A stretch of DNA of 64,000 bases from Sipunculus nudus (taxonomy: Eukaryota > Annelida > Sipuncula > Golfingiida > Sipunculidae). Each line of letters starts with the position of its first letter. Positions within the stretch are counted from its first letter, which is position 1. Where the stretch lies: the NCBI GenBank assembly GCA_026874595.1, contig CM049312.1:70648929-70712928 (forward strand), read 5' to 3'. The translations under genes and the position numbers were made by a program. Of the stretch, positions 1 to 13,000 are shown piece after piece. The notes under the pieces are model-generated. The model was not told where the DNA came from, made no database searches, and worked only from the letters and a program-made list of their open reading frames with translations.

Positions 1-1034
1 GATGAAATGTTTGGCTGAAAATGCATCCACAATCTTTTTAAAGATGTTTCCTGTGACCTTGACCTTTGACCTCATGACCCCAAAATCAATTGGAGTCTTG
101 CTTTTTCAATGGGACATATATAAGTCAAGTTTGAAATCAATACATCAATAAAAGCAGGAATTATCATCCAGAAACTAATTTTTGGACAGATAGCTCCTGT
201 GGCCTTGACCTTTGACCTTGTGACCCCAAAATTTATATGGAACATCCACTACTGGCAAGTGAGCTATATATTCAAGATGGAAGACCTAAGATGAAAGTTT
301 GGCTTAAAATGCATCCACAGTATCTTTTAAAATGCCAGTCCAGTGACCTTGACCTTTGACCTCATGACCCTAGAACCTATAGGGTTCTTACTTTAGTGGT
401 GGGCCATACATAAGTCATGTTTGAAATCCATATGGCTATCAACACTGGATATATCATAAGAGGTGTGTGATTTTCACCATATATGACAATATTCAAGGTC
501 AAGGCCACTATCATAGGAAAGGTCATGACCCCAATTTAAATAAACATCATCCCATAACCCATACCTATGTATATGCATAATATAAAAGAAATCTGTCCAT
601 TAGTTTTTGACTTATAATGCTCACAGTACTGTAAGGTGGCAATTTTGGGGGTATTAAACGGCACAAAAACAAGTAAAGAATAATAGGTGACGCCACCAGT
701 TTCTGGAACATGACAACCCTATCCATGATCTTCCATCAACTTGATTTTGGGATAAATCCATGCAAGATTTCTTGAGATATTAAAGAATTTGTGTGATTTT
801 CCCCAAAATTGGACCTATTCAAGGTCAAGGACACTCTCCTAGTAAAGGTCATGACCTCATTTTAAATAGGCGTCGTCCACTCACCCATATCTATACATAT
901 ACCAAGTTTGGTAAAGTTCCGTGAAATATTTTTTGGGTTATCGCGCCAACAAGATTTATATGCGGCGGCGGCGGCGGCGGCGGCGGGACCGGTATGAAAA
1001 CATAGTATCCCCCGACTTTGTCTGGGGATACAAT
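1..1034. mobile_element. Family C element C1, left part outside window (HINE/pearl-like, non-coding)
   Basis: Non-coding repeat. It starts inside the core repeats, which carry TGACCTTGACCTTTGACCT (first at 54-72), continues through a unique-like tail, a CGG triplet tract at about 962-986, and ends in a hairpin whose arms are GTATCCCC (1005-1012) and GGGGATAC (1024-1031). Core tandem repeats, then microsatellite, then terminal hairpin is the layout known for bivalve 'pearl' elements and Helentron-associated elements. The assignment is by architecture only; no protein is encoded. Confidence 0.55.
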
Positions 1035-1521
1035 AAACATCATCCCATAACCCATACCTATGTATATGCATAATATAAAAGAAATCTGTCCATTAGTTTT
1101 TGACTTATAATGCTCACAGTACTGTAAGGTAGCAATTTTGGGGGTATTAAACGGCATGAAAACAAGTAAAGAATAATAGGTGGCGCCACCAGTTTCTGGA
1201 ACATGACAACCCATCCATGATCTTCCATCCACTTGATTTTGGGATAAATCCATGCAAGATTTCTTGAGATATTAAAGAATTTGTGTGATTTTCCCCGAAA
1301 TTGGACCTATTCAAGGTCAAGGACACTCTCCTAGTAAAGGTCATGACCTCATTTTAAATAGGCGTCGTCCTCTTACCCATATCTATACATATATCAAGTT
1401 TGGTAAAGTTCCGTGAAATATTTTTTGGGTTATCGCGCCAACAAGATTTATATGCTGCGGCGGCGGCGGCGGCGGGACCGGTATGAAAACATAGTATCCC
1501 CCGATTTTGTCTGGGGATACA
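539..1521. repeat. Direct duplication of the family C tail, two copies of about 490 bp
   Basis: 539-1031 and 1032-1521 are near-identical and abut head to tail. Both run from AATAAACATCATCCC through the CGG tract to the terminal hairpin. The second copy has a shorter CGG tract. The second copy begins exactly where the first copy's hairpin ends, so the terminal sequence was used as a joining point. Confidence 0.8.
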
Positions 1522-1523
1522 AT

Positions 1524-1703
1524 AAGGGGCACCTAATAGAGAAATATTAAAATTTATAAATATTTAGCTTAAAAGGGCATAATCCCGACAAAATAAAACA
1601 AACATGTCCTAGAGGAGCACACCACCGATACGTCTGCCGAATTTGGAGAATCAGGTAAACCGTGGTCTAAAAAAAAAACAAGCTCCTTATTATCTAGAGA
1701 TTT
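1524..1703. repeat. Spacer between family C copies
   Basis: About 180 bp starting AAGGGGCACCTAATAGAG and ending before the palindrome GGCACCgcaGGTGCC. The same spacer follows the C2 and C3 hairpins (3259-3442 and 7309-7488) and appears alone at 18081-18222. It holds no ORF. Confidence 0.8.
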
Positions 1704-3258
1704 CTTGGCACCGCAGGTGCCAGAGTATCCCCAGACATAGTAGCCCGCCCCCCCCCCCCCCCCCCTTCAGATTAGACCCCCATTTTTAGCAGCATTTTTG
1801 AAATCTATACATCAATAAAGCAGGAAATATCATCCAGAAAATCATTTTTGGACAGATGGCTCCTGTGACCTTCACCTTTGACCTTGTGACCTCAAAATTT
1901 GATAGTGTTCTTCCTCTCTTGGCAGGAGAACTTTATGTGCAAGATGAAAGACCTGAGATAAAATGTTTGGCTGAAAATGCATCCACAATCTTTTAAAAGA
2001 GATTTCCTGTGACCTTGACCTTTGACATAATGACCCCGAAATCATTTTGGGTCTTGCTTTTCCAATGGGACATATACAAGTCAAGTTTGAAATCAATAAA
2101 AGCAGGAATTATCATCCAGAAACTAATTTTTGGACAGATGGCTCCTGTGACCTTCACCTTTGACCTTGTGACCTCAAAACTGATAGGGGTCTTCCTCTAT
2201 TGGCAGGTGACTTATATGTGCAAGATGAAAGGTCTGAGATGAAATGTTTGGCTGAAAATGCATCCACAATCTTTTTAAAGATGTGACCTTGACCTTTGAC
2301 CTCATGACCCCAAAATCAATTGGGGTTTTGCTTTATAAATGGGACATATATTAGTCAAATTTGAAATCAATACATCAATAAAAGCAGGAATTATCATCCA
2401 GAAACTAATTTTTGGACAGATAGCTCCTGTGGCCTTGACCTTTGACCTTGTGACCCCAAAATTTATATGGATCATCCACTATTGGCAGGTGAGCTATATA
2501 TTCAAGATGAAGACCTGGGATGAAAGTTTGGCTTAAAATGCATCCACAGTATCTTTCAAAATGCCAGTCCAGTGACCTTGACCTTTGACCTCATGAACCT
2601 AGAACCTATAAGGTTCTTACATTAGTGGTGGGCCATACATAAGTCATGTTTGAAATCCATATGGCTATCAACACTGGAGATATCATAAGAGGTGTGTGAT
2701 TTTCACCATATATGGCAATATTCAAGGTCAAGGCCATTATCATAGGAAAGGTCATGACCCCAATTTAAATAAACATCATCCCATAACCCATACCTATGTA
2801 TATGCATAATATAAAAGAAATCTGTCCATTAGTTTTTGACTTATAATGCTCACAGTACTGTAAGGTGGCAATTTTGGGGGTATTAAACGGCATGAAAAAA
2901 AGTAAAGAATAATAGGTGGCGCCACCAGTTTCTGGAACATGACAACCCATCCATGATCTTCCATCAACTTGATTTTGGGATAAATTCATGCAAGATTTCT
3001 TGAGATATTAAAGAATTTGTGTGATTTTCCCAGAAATTGGACCTATTCAAGGTCAAGGACACTCTCCTAGTAAAGGTCATGACCTCATTTTAAATAGGCG
3101 TCGTCCTCTTACCCATATCTATACATATATCAAGTTTGGTAAAGTTCCGTGCAATATTTTTGGGTTATCGCGCCAAAAAGGTTTATATGCTGCTGCGGCG
3201 GCGGCGGCGGGACCGGTATGAAAACATAGTATCCCCCGATTTTGTCTGGGGATACAAT
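1704..3258. mobile_element. Family C element C2, complete short copy
   Basis: Left end: palindrome GGCACCgcaGGTGCC (1707-1721), then GTATCCCCAGACA (1725-1737), then a poly-C run. Right end: CGG tract and TGTCTGGGGATAC (3243-3255), which is the exact 13-bp reverse complement of the left motif. Such subterminal inverted repeats, with a microsatellite and core repeats between them, are the recognised signature of Helentron-associated elements. It contains only a few core repeats. Short frames inside it follow the repeat period and are not genes. Confidence 0.6.
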
Positions 3259-3442
3259 AAGGGGCACCTAATAGAGAAATATTAAAATTTATAAATATTA
3301 AGCTTAAAAGGGCATAATCCCAACAAAATAAAACAAACATGTCCTAGAGGAGCACACCACCGATACGTCAGCCGAATTTGGAGAATCAGGTAAACCGTGG
3401 TCTAAAAAAAAAAAAAACAAGCTCCTTATTAACTAGACATTT
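3259..3442. repeat. Spacer between family C copies (second)
   Basis: Same sequence as 1524-1703 with a longer poly-A run. It joins the C2 hairpin to the C3 left palindrome. Confidence 0.8.
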
Positions 3443-6400
3443 CTTGGCACCGCAGGTGCCAGAGTATCCCCAGACATAGTAGCCCGCCCCCCCCCCCTTC
3501 AGATTAGACCCCCATTTTTAGCAGCATTTTTGAAATCTATACATCAATAAAGCAGGAAATATCATCCAGAAACTCATTTTTGGACAGATGGCTCCTGTGA
3601 CCTTCACCTTTGACCTTGTGACCTCAAAATTTGATAGTGTTCTTCCTCTCTTGGCAGGAGAACTTTATGTGCAAGATGAAAGATCTGAGATGGTATGTTT
3701 GGCTGAAAATGCATCCACAATCTTTTTAAAGAGGTTTCCTGTGACCTTGACCTTTGACCTCATGACCCCAAAATCAATATGGGTCTTGCTTTTCCAATGG
3801 GACATGTACAAATTAGGTTTGAAATCTATACATCAATAAAGCAGGAAGTATCATCCAGAAACTCATTTTTGGACAGATGGCTCCTGTGACCTTCACCTTT
3901 GACCTAGTGACCTCAAAATTGATAGTGTTCTTCCTCTCTTGGCAGGAGAACTATATGTGCAAGATGAAAGATCTGAGATGAAATGTTTGGCTGAAAATGC
4001 ATCTACACCTTTTTAAAGATGTGTCCTGTGACCTTGACCTTTGACCTCATGACCCCAAAATCAATTTGGGTCTTGCTTTTCCAATGGGACATATACAATT
4101 CAAGTTTGAAATCCATACATCAATAAAAGCAGATATTATCACCCAGAAACTAATTTTTGGACAGATGGCTCCTGTGACCTTCACCTTTGACCTTGTGACC
4201 TCAAAATTGATAGGGGTCTTCCACTCTTGGCAGGTGAACTATATTTGCAAGATGAAAGATCTGGGATGAATTGTTTATCTGAAAATGCATCCACAATCAT
4301 TTTGAAGAGGTTTCCTATGACCTTGACCTTTGACCTCATGACCCCAAAATCAATTCAGGTCTTGCTTTTCCAATGGGTCAAATTCAAGTCAAGTTTGAAA
4401 TCCATACATCAGTAAAAGAAGGAATTATCATCCAGAAACTAATTTTTGGACAGATGGCTCCTGTGACCTTCACTTTTGACCTTGTGACCTCAAAACTGAT
4501 AGGGGTTTTTCACTCTTGGCAGGTGAACTATATGTGCAAGATCAGAGATCTGAGATAAATTGTTTGGCTGAAAATGCATCAAGAATCTTTTTAAAGAGGT
4601 TTCCTGGGACCTTGACCGTTGACCTCATGACCCCAAAATCAATTCAGGTCTTGCTTTTCCAATGGGTCAAATACAAGTCAAGTTTGAAATCCATTCATCA
4701 ATAAGGAAGGAATTATCATCCGGAAACTAATTTTTGGACAGATGGCTCCTGTGACCTTCACTTTTGACCTTGTGACCTCAACATTGATAGGGTTCTTCCA
4801 CTCTTGGCAGGTGAACTATATGTGCAAGATGAAAGATCTGAGATGAATTGTTTGGCTGAAAATGCATCCACAATCTTTTTAAAGAGGTTTCCTGTGACCT
4901 TGACATTTGACCTCATGACCCCAAAATCAATTCAGGTCTTGCTTTTCCAATGGGTCAAATACAAGTCAAGTTTGAAATAAATACATCAATAAAAGAAGGA
5001 ATTATCATCCGGAAACTAATTTTTTGACAGATGGCTCCTGTGACCTTCACCTTTGACCTTGTGACCTCAAAATTGATAGGGTTCTTCCTCTCTTGGCAGG
5101 AGAACTATATGTGCAAGATGAAAGATCTGAGATGAAATGTTTGCCTGAAAATGCATCCACATCTTTTTAAAGATGTGTCCTGGGACCTTGACCTTTGACC
5201 TCATGACCCCAAAATCAATTCAGGCCTTGCTTTTCCAATGGGTCAAATACAAGTCAAGTTTGAAATCCATACATCAATAAGGAAGGAATTATCATCCAGA
5301 AACTAATTTTTGGACAGATGGCTCCTGTGACCTTCACCTTTGACCTTGTGACCTCAAAATTGATAGGGGTCTTCCACTCTTGGCAGGTGAACTATATGTG
5401 CAATATGAAAGATCTGAGATGAAATGTTTGGCTGTAAATGCATCCACAATCTTTTTAAAGATGTCCTGTGACCTTGACCTTTGACCTCATGGCCCCAAAA
5501 TCAATTTGGGTCTTGCTTTTCCAATGGGACATATACAAGTCAAGTTTGAAATCCATACATCAATAAAAGCAGGATTTATCATCCAGAAACTAATTTTTGG
5601 ACAGATGGCTCCTGTGACCTTCACCTTTGACCTTGTGACCTCAAAATTGATAGGGGTCTTCCACTCTTGGCAGGTGAACTATATGTGCAATATGAAAGAT
5701 CTGAGATGAAATGTTTGGCTGAAAATGCATCCACAATCTTTTTAAAGATGTCCTGTGACCTTGACCTTTGACCTCATGGCCCCAAAATCAATTTGGGTCT
5801 TGCTTTTCCAATGGGACATATACAAGTCAAGTTTGAAATCCATACATCAATAAAAGCAGGATTTATCATCCAGAAACTAATTTTTTGACAGATGGCTCCT
5901 GTGGCCTTCACCTTTGACCTTGTGACCTCAAAACTGATAGGGGTCTTCCTTTATTTGCAGATGACTTACATGTGCAAGATGAAAGGTCTGAGATGAAATG
6001 TTTGGCTGAAAATGCATCCACAATCTTTTTAAAGATGTCCTGTGACCTTGACCTTTGACCTCATGGCCCCAAAATCAATTTGGGTCTTGCTTTTCCAATG
6101 GGACATATACAAGTCAAGTTTGAAATCCATACATCAATAAAAGCAGGATTTATCATCCAGAAACTAATTTTTTGACAGATGGCTCCTGTGGCCTTCACCT
6201 TTGACCTTGTGACCTCAAAACTGATAGGGGTCTTCCTTTATTTGCAGATGACTTACATGTGCAAGATGAAAGGTCTGAGATGAAATGTTTGGCTGAAAAT
6301 GCATCCACAATCTTTTTAAAGATGTGTCCTGTGACCTTGACCTTTGACCTCATGACCCCTAAAATAAATTGGAGTCTTGCTTTTTCAATGGGACATATAT

Positions 6401-7308
6401 AAGTCAAGTTTGAAATCAATACATCAATAAAAGCAGGAATTATCATCCAGAAACTAATTTTTGGACAGATAGCTCCTGTGGCCTTGACCTTTGACCTTGT
6501 GACCCCAAAATTGATATGGATCATCCACTATTGGCAAGTGAGCTATATATTCAAGATGGAAGACCTAGGATGAAAGTTTGGCTTAAAATGCATCCACAGT
6601 ATCTTTTAAAATGCCAGTCCAGTGACCTTGACCTTTGAACCCATGACCCTAGAACCTGTAGGGTTCTTACTTTAGTGGTGGACCATACATAAGTCATGTT
6701 TGAAATCTATATGGCTATCAACACTGGAGATATCATCAGAGGTGTGTGATTTTCACCATATATGGCAAAATTCAAGGTCAAGGCCACTATCATAGGAAAG
6801 GTCATGACCCCATTTTAAATAAACATCATCCCATAACCCATACCTATGTATATGCATAATATAAAAGAAATCTGTCCATTAGTTTCTGACTTATAATGCT
6901 CACAGTACTGTAAGGTGGCAATTTTGGGGGTATTAAACGGCATGAAAACAAGTAAAGAATAATAGGTGGCGCCACCAGTTTCTGGAACATGACAACCCAT
7001 CCATGATCTTCCATCAACTTGATTTTGGGATAAATCCATGCAAGATTTCTTGAGATATTAAAGAATTTGTGTGATTTTCCCAGAAATTGGACCTATTCAA
7101 GGTCAAGGACACACTCTAGTAAAGGTCATGACCTCATTTTAAATAGGCGTCGTCCTCTTACCCATATCTATACATATATCAAGTTTGGTAAAGTTCCGTG
7201 AAATATTTTTTGGGTTATCGCGCCAACAAGATTTATATGCTGCGGCGGCGGTGGCGGCGGGACCGGTATGAAAACATAGTATCCCCCGATTTTGTCTGGG
7301 GATACAAT
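3443..7308. mobile_element. Family C element C3, expanded copy with many core repeats
   Basis: Left motif GTATCCCCAGACA at 3464-3476, right motif TGTCTGGGGATAC at 7293-7305. The interior is a tandem run of a dimer of 288-289 bp (successive starts near 4171, 4460, 4748 and 5037). The dimer is made of two related monomers of about 144 bp, one with TGACCTTCACCTTTGACC and one with TGACCTTGACCTTTGACC. This copy is over 2 kb longer than C2 purely through core-repeat number. Confidence 0.6.
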
Positions 7309-7488
7309 AAGGGGCACCTGATAGAGAAATATTAAAATTTATAAATATTTAGCTTAAAAGGGTATTATCCCGACAAAATAAAACAAACATATCCTAGAGG
7401 AGCACACCACCGATACGTCTGCCGAATTAGGAGAATCAGGTAAACCGTGGTCTAAAAAAAAAACAAGCTCCTTATTATCTAGAGATTT
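7309..7488. repeat. Spacer between family C copies (third)
   Basis: Same spacer sequence, here joining C3 to C4. Confidence 0.8.
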
Positions 7489-9337
7489 CTTGGCACCGCA
7501 GGTGCCAGAGTATCCCCAGACATAGTAGCCCCCCCCCCCCCTTCAGATTAGACCCCCATTTTTAGCAGCATTTTTGAAATCTATACATCAATAAAGCAGG
7601 AAATATCATCCAGAAACTCATTTTTGGACAGATGGCTCCTGTGACCTTCACCTTTGACCTTGTGACCTCAAAATTTGATAGTGTTCTTCCTCTCTTGGCA
7701 GGAGAACTTTATTTGCAAGATGAAAGATCTGAGATGAATTGTTTGGCTGAAAATGCATCCACAATCTTTTTAAAGAGGTTTCCTGTGACCTTGACCTTTG
7801 ACCTCATGACCCCAAAATCAATTTGGGTCTTGCTTTTCCAATGGGACATATACAAGTCAAGTTTGAAATCCATACATCAATAAAAGCAGGATTTATCATC
7901 CAGAAACTAATTTTTGGACAGATGGCTCCTGTGGCCTTCACCTTTGACCTTGTGACCTCAAAACTGATAGGGTTTTTTCACTCTTGGCAGGTGAACTATA
8001 TGTGCAAGATCAAAGATCTGAGATGAATTGTTTGGCTGAAAATGCATCCAGAATCTTTTTAAAGAGGTTTCCTGGGACCTTGACTTTGACCTCATGACCC
8101 CAAAATCAATTCAGGTCTTGCTTTTCCAATGGGACAAATACAAGTCAAGTTTGAAATCCATACATCAATAAGGAAGGAATTATTATCCAGAAACTAATTT
8201 TTGGACAGATGGCTCCTGTGACCTTCACCTTTGACCTTGTGACCTCAAAACTGATAGGGGTCTTCCCTTATTGGCAGATGACTTACATGTGCAAGATGAA
8301 AGGTCTGAGATGAAATGTTTGGCTGAAAATGCATCCACAATCTTTTTAAAGATGTGTCCTGTGACCTTGACCTTTGACCTCATGACCCCTAAAATAAATT
8401 GGAGTCTTGCTTTTTCAATGGGACATATATAAGTCAAGTTTGAAATCAATACATCAATAAAAGCAGGAATTATCATCCAGAAACTAATTTTTGGACAGAT
8501 AGCTCCTGTGGCCTTGACCTTTGACCTTGTGACCCCAAAATTGATATGGATCACCCACTATTGGCGAGTGAGCTATATATTCAAGATGGAAGACCTAGGA
8601 TGAAAGTTTGGCTTAAAATGCATCCACAGTATCTTTTAAAATGCCAGTCCAGTGACCTTGACCTTTGAACTCATGACCCTAGAACCTGTAGGGTTCTTAC
8701 TTTAGTGGTGGGCCATACATAAGTCATGTTTGAAATCCATATGGCTATCAACACTGGAGATATCATCAGAGATGTGTGATTTTCACCATATATGGCAATA
8801 TTCAAGGTCAAGGCCACTATCATAGGAAAGGTCATGACCCCAATTTAAATAAACATCATCCCATAACCCATACCTATGTATATGCATAAAATAAAAGAAA
8901 TCTGTCCATTAGTTTTTGACTTATAATGCTCACAGTACTGTAAGGTGGCAATTTTGGGGGTATTAAACGGCACGAAAACAAGTAAAGAATAATAGGTGGC
9001 GCCACCAGTTTCTGGAACATGACAACCCTATCCATGATCTTCCATCAACTTGATTTTGGGATAAATCCATGCAAGATTTCTTGAGATATTAAAGAATTTG
9101 TGTGATTTTCCCCAAAATTGGACCTATTCAAGGTCAAGGACACTCTCCTAGTAAAGGTCATGACCTCATTTTAAATAGGCGTCGTCCTCTCACCCATATC
9201 TATACATATACCAAGTTTGGTAAAGTTCCGTGATATATTTTTTGGGTTATCGCGCCAACAAGATTTATATGCGGCGGCGGCGGCGGCGGGACCGGTATGA
9301 AAACATAGTATCCCCCGACTTTGTCTGGGGATACAAT
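7489..9337. mobile_element. Family C element C4, abutting a LINE
   Basis: Left motif at 7510-7522, right motif at 9322-9334, CGG tract about 9271-9290. The right end lies against LINE reverse-transcriptase sequence at 9338, so this copy either inserted into or truncates that LINE. An open frame of 143 codons on the minus strand (9200-9631) crosses this junction and is a chimera, not a gene. Confidence 0.6.
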
Positions 9338-10073
9338 TAATGACGCAGACAAAGTGTTATTGTCAAAATATTTTGTAACGACGCGTGCGGCTTTGTTCTG
9401 AAGCTTTTGGATTCTATTTAAATAAGATTTAAAACAATTGCCCCAAGCAGATATGCAGTAATCTATGTGACTTTGAAAAAGGGCAAAATATACGTAATTC
9501 AGGCTGGTAGTCGACAGTATCTTACTGAGGCGAAAGAGAATTCCTAATTTAGATTTTAATTTTTCCCATAGAAGCTGAATATGCTCTCTCCAAGTCAGAT
9601 TAGAGTCAATGATTATACCTAATAATTTCATACTCTGGATAGGATGTAATGTGATATCATTTATAATGATCTCTAAATCGTGAGATCGGGTTTTCTGATT
9701 TTGGCCGAATAAAATTACCGTGGATTTTACAGGGTTTATACAAAATCGGTTATTATGTAACCACTAAAGAGCCATGTCAATAAGTTTCTGAAAGCGGTTA
9801 GTCGCCTCAGTGGGTGAATCTGAGGAAGAATATATTGAGATGTCATCCGCATATATCATACATTACTCTTTTAAATTAGGCAAGTCAATTATATACACAA
9901 GGAATGAAACCAGACCTAGAATTGTGCCTCGAGGGGGGTCCCGTTATTCTTAACGCACTCTTTAGAGAGTTCTCCATTCACACATGCTAATTGTCACACA
10001 TACTAAACTGTTAGACAAATAATTTTAAAGTAATTTCAGTATCGATGACGCCGTTTTGTTTTAGTTGGCTTAA
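9338..10073 (-). pseudogene. CR1-like LINE ORF2, 3' part (reverse transcriptase core and thumb), broken
   Basis: Minus-strand translation shows non-LTR reverse transcriptase in order: LLSQLKQNG near the right end, a degenerate motif B RGTILGL (about 9920), catalytic YADD (9842-9853), then LLGIIIDSNLTWREHI and HIDYCISAWGN with NRIQKLQNKAARV (about 9400-9630). These are standard LINE RT blocks. Stop codons and at least one frameshift interrupt it between motifs B and C and upstream. It is the continuation of the LINE at 13559-16680: the last codons there are motif A (FMDIRKGFDRLNHSF) and the first codons here follow in sequence, the two being separated by element A1. The 3' end is cut by element C4. 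Confidence 0.85.
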
Positions 10074-13000
10074 CAAGTGACCCATGGGTCATGACGCTCA
10101 GCTGCCAAGCATGACCTGTGACATCAAGGACTGAGATTCACAACTTCCAGTCAAATTTTGAAGAACCAATTTGCCAATTTGTTGAAAATTTTCTATGACA
10201 ACAGAAATATATATCACCTATGTCTGGTTAAAACACAGTGAATTGATGGTCTGAGGAAAATGCATGATTGTTAAGCTATCAGGAACTATTCCAACAGCTT
10301 GCTTGAAACCTGTCAGTCTCAAAGGAACACCACAAAGGGCAAATATAAGATCAAAATATATAGCAAAAATCAAGGAAATACATGCAAGAATTATTGAGAA
10401 ACAGGTGCTTCTGTATGAATTTTTATTCAATACAAGCCAACTGTACTGCACTTTTATAAATGATGGTAATATTTATTCAGAAATATTTGACCCAATCCTT
10501 TACAAGATTACATAAATATACATCCAACTGCATTCACTTTAACTGTTCTTGAGATAATATGATCAAAAGGAATTAAAAGATAGTTGCTTGGTGGCCATAT
10601 TGGACTTCTGACAAGTCTGAAATCAGGCAACAAACATTCTCTAAATCGGACCAAACATTAAAGAAAAATTACTGAAACTGAACTGAAGAAAGAATTTCTA
10701 AGGTGGCTAACTGGCAGACATAATGGATTTCTGACAAGTATGACATTTGATATCCCACATTCTCCAATAAGAGACCAAACTTGGGGCAAATTATCCAGTA
10801 ATGAATGCCCAAAATAATTCAAAAGGCATGTCCAGGCCCTCATATCAGATTTATAGATATGCAATTGTAAAAAGTGTAAGTCCAATATTTTTTATTATCA
10901 CTCTGCTTTTCAATGAAGTCAGCAGGGTAGGTAAACTGCCAAACCTGAAAGAAAAGAAATGCAGAAAGCATGACTAAGAGTCTTGAAATAAAACAACGAG
11001 AATATCAGCAGAAGCTGAGAAAAGCCCTCAGCCAAAAGAACAGTGTTTAGAGGTGGTAACAGTAACAAGTATAAATATCTGTTCTCACATGGATGTATAT
11101 CTGTACATGTCTCAGTTATAAATTTAAAATGGAGAGGTATGTACCATGATTCATAACAATCCACCAAATGCTTCCTGAAAAATAAGCTTCTAAGTTTTAT
11201 TCTATTATAAGCTCTGTGACCTTGAAAAGTAGGTCAAGGTCACCCATCTTCGAACATGAACGAGATTTTTGTCGATATACATCTTCACCAAAGAAATAAA
11301 ATTCCTATTGTGAATCCTTTTAGAGATATCCCGCTCACAAGGCCAAAGTTGAAAAATCCAAGAAAAATTCAATAAAAAATCAGAAATTGCAGGTGGCGCC
11401 CCCAAACTTGTGCAGCAGTTACAGACCATCAGTCCCTATGATCATAGTAAGTATTGTGAAAATCCATCCAATGGTTCCTGAGAAATAACTCCTATATGTT
11501 TTTCTATAATCAGCTCTAAAACGTAGAAAAATAGGTCAAGGTCACCCATCTTCGAACTTGACCGAGATTTTGTCAATACACATCTTCACCGAGAAAATAA
11601 AATTCTTACGGTGAATCCTTTTCGAGATATCCCGCTCACAAGCCCAAAGTTGAAAAATCCGATAATAATTCATTAAAAATCAGAAATTGTAGGTGGCGCC
11701 ATCAAACTTGTATAGCATGTAGAGACTATCAGTCCCAATAAGCATAGTAAGTTTTGTGAAAATCCACCAAATGTTTCCTGAGTAATAAGCATCTAAGTGT
11801 TTTTCTATAATCAGCTTTAAAATGTAGAAAAATAGGTCAAGGTCACCCATCTTTGAACTTGACCGAGATTTTGTCGATATACATCTATACCGAGGAAATA
11901 AAATTCTGACGGTGAATCCTTTTCAAGATATCCCGCTCACAAGGTAAAAGTTAACGGACGCCGGACGGACGGACGGACGGACGGGACGGACGGACGGACA
12001 GCTTGGGTGACGACAATAGCCCATCAGCCTAAAGGCTGAGGGCTAAAAAGCCATCCTAAATCAAGGTAAACATCCACATATTATGAGAACAAACACTTGC
12101 TTTTATATGTGGTGATATATATTAAAATATTCAGATATCTAGGAAACTAAGTTTATTGCTAGGATTCCATAAAATAAACTGCAAAATGTTCCCATCATCT
12201 TATAAATCAGTAGCTAAAACCTTAATACTATACTCTCATAGTCTTAATGCCTGGCTGAAGCATTCTGACAACAGTGTTTTTGTTATGAAGTAATGAGGTA
12301 CTTATCACTGAGCCTTATCACTTAATAGGCTGATACAAAAGGGAGTCATATGTCACCATTGTCACTCACAATTACAGCCACACAGGGAGATGTACCAGCT
12401 GGAGTGGGATGGTTATATATACAAGAAAAATAGAGATGGTCTATAAAATAAGTAATTGTGAACATCCCTGACCTATGACCTTGGCCTTTTGCCCATATAT
12501 CAACTGGATTCTTTCTAAATGATGGGTAACTACTGACCACTTAAATCTGGTGTAATTACTTGGCAACCAATGGGTGAATAACTTTGACCTGCAACGTTTA
12601 ACCTGCTGACCAGCTGACCCCAAAATCAATAAGTTATTTATTCAAGCAAAAAGACCCATAAATATGAAGTTTGAGTCAAACTGAGTGATGCATAGATGTG
12701 GCATATGTGAAAGACTGAAGGTTTGGGTTGAACAGTTACACTTGAAATATGCTCACAAGCATTTAGCACAATTAAATGTTGTGACCTTGACCTTTGACTT
12801 TTTGACCTCAACATCAATAGGCTTCTTCCCTTATTGGTAGGTAAGCCATATATGACAGATGGAAGGTACAGATTGAAAAGTTTGCCTGAAAATGACTCCA
12901 CGCAAGAAGTGGGTGCTGTGAACTTGACCTTTGACCTCAAAATCAACAGGTCTTTTCCCCTGTTGGCAGAGAAGCGATATCAGTGCTGGAAGGTTTGGAA

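Noticed and set aside
1-9337. Many short frames in the core repeats that look alike
   Set aside because: They follow the 144/288-bp repeat period and have no start or stop conservation; shadows of satellite DNA.
9200-9631. 143-codon minus-strand frame
   Set aside because: Chimera of LINE RT tail and family C terminal sequence across the 9337/9338 junction.
10264-10515. 83-codon plus-strand frame in A1
   Set aside because: Disrupted in A2 and A3 at the same place, so not a conserved element gene.
11955-12000. GACGG repeats as telomere-like DNA
   Set aside because: Short tracts at fixed positions just before element ends; they are element microsatellites.
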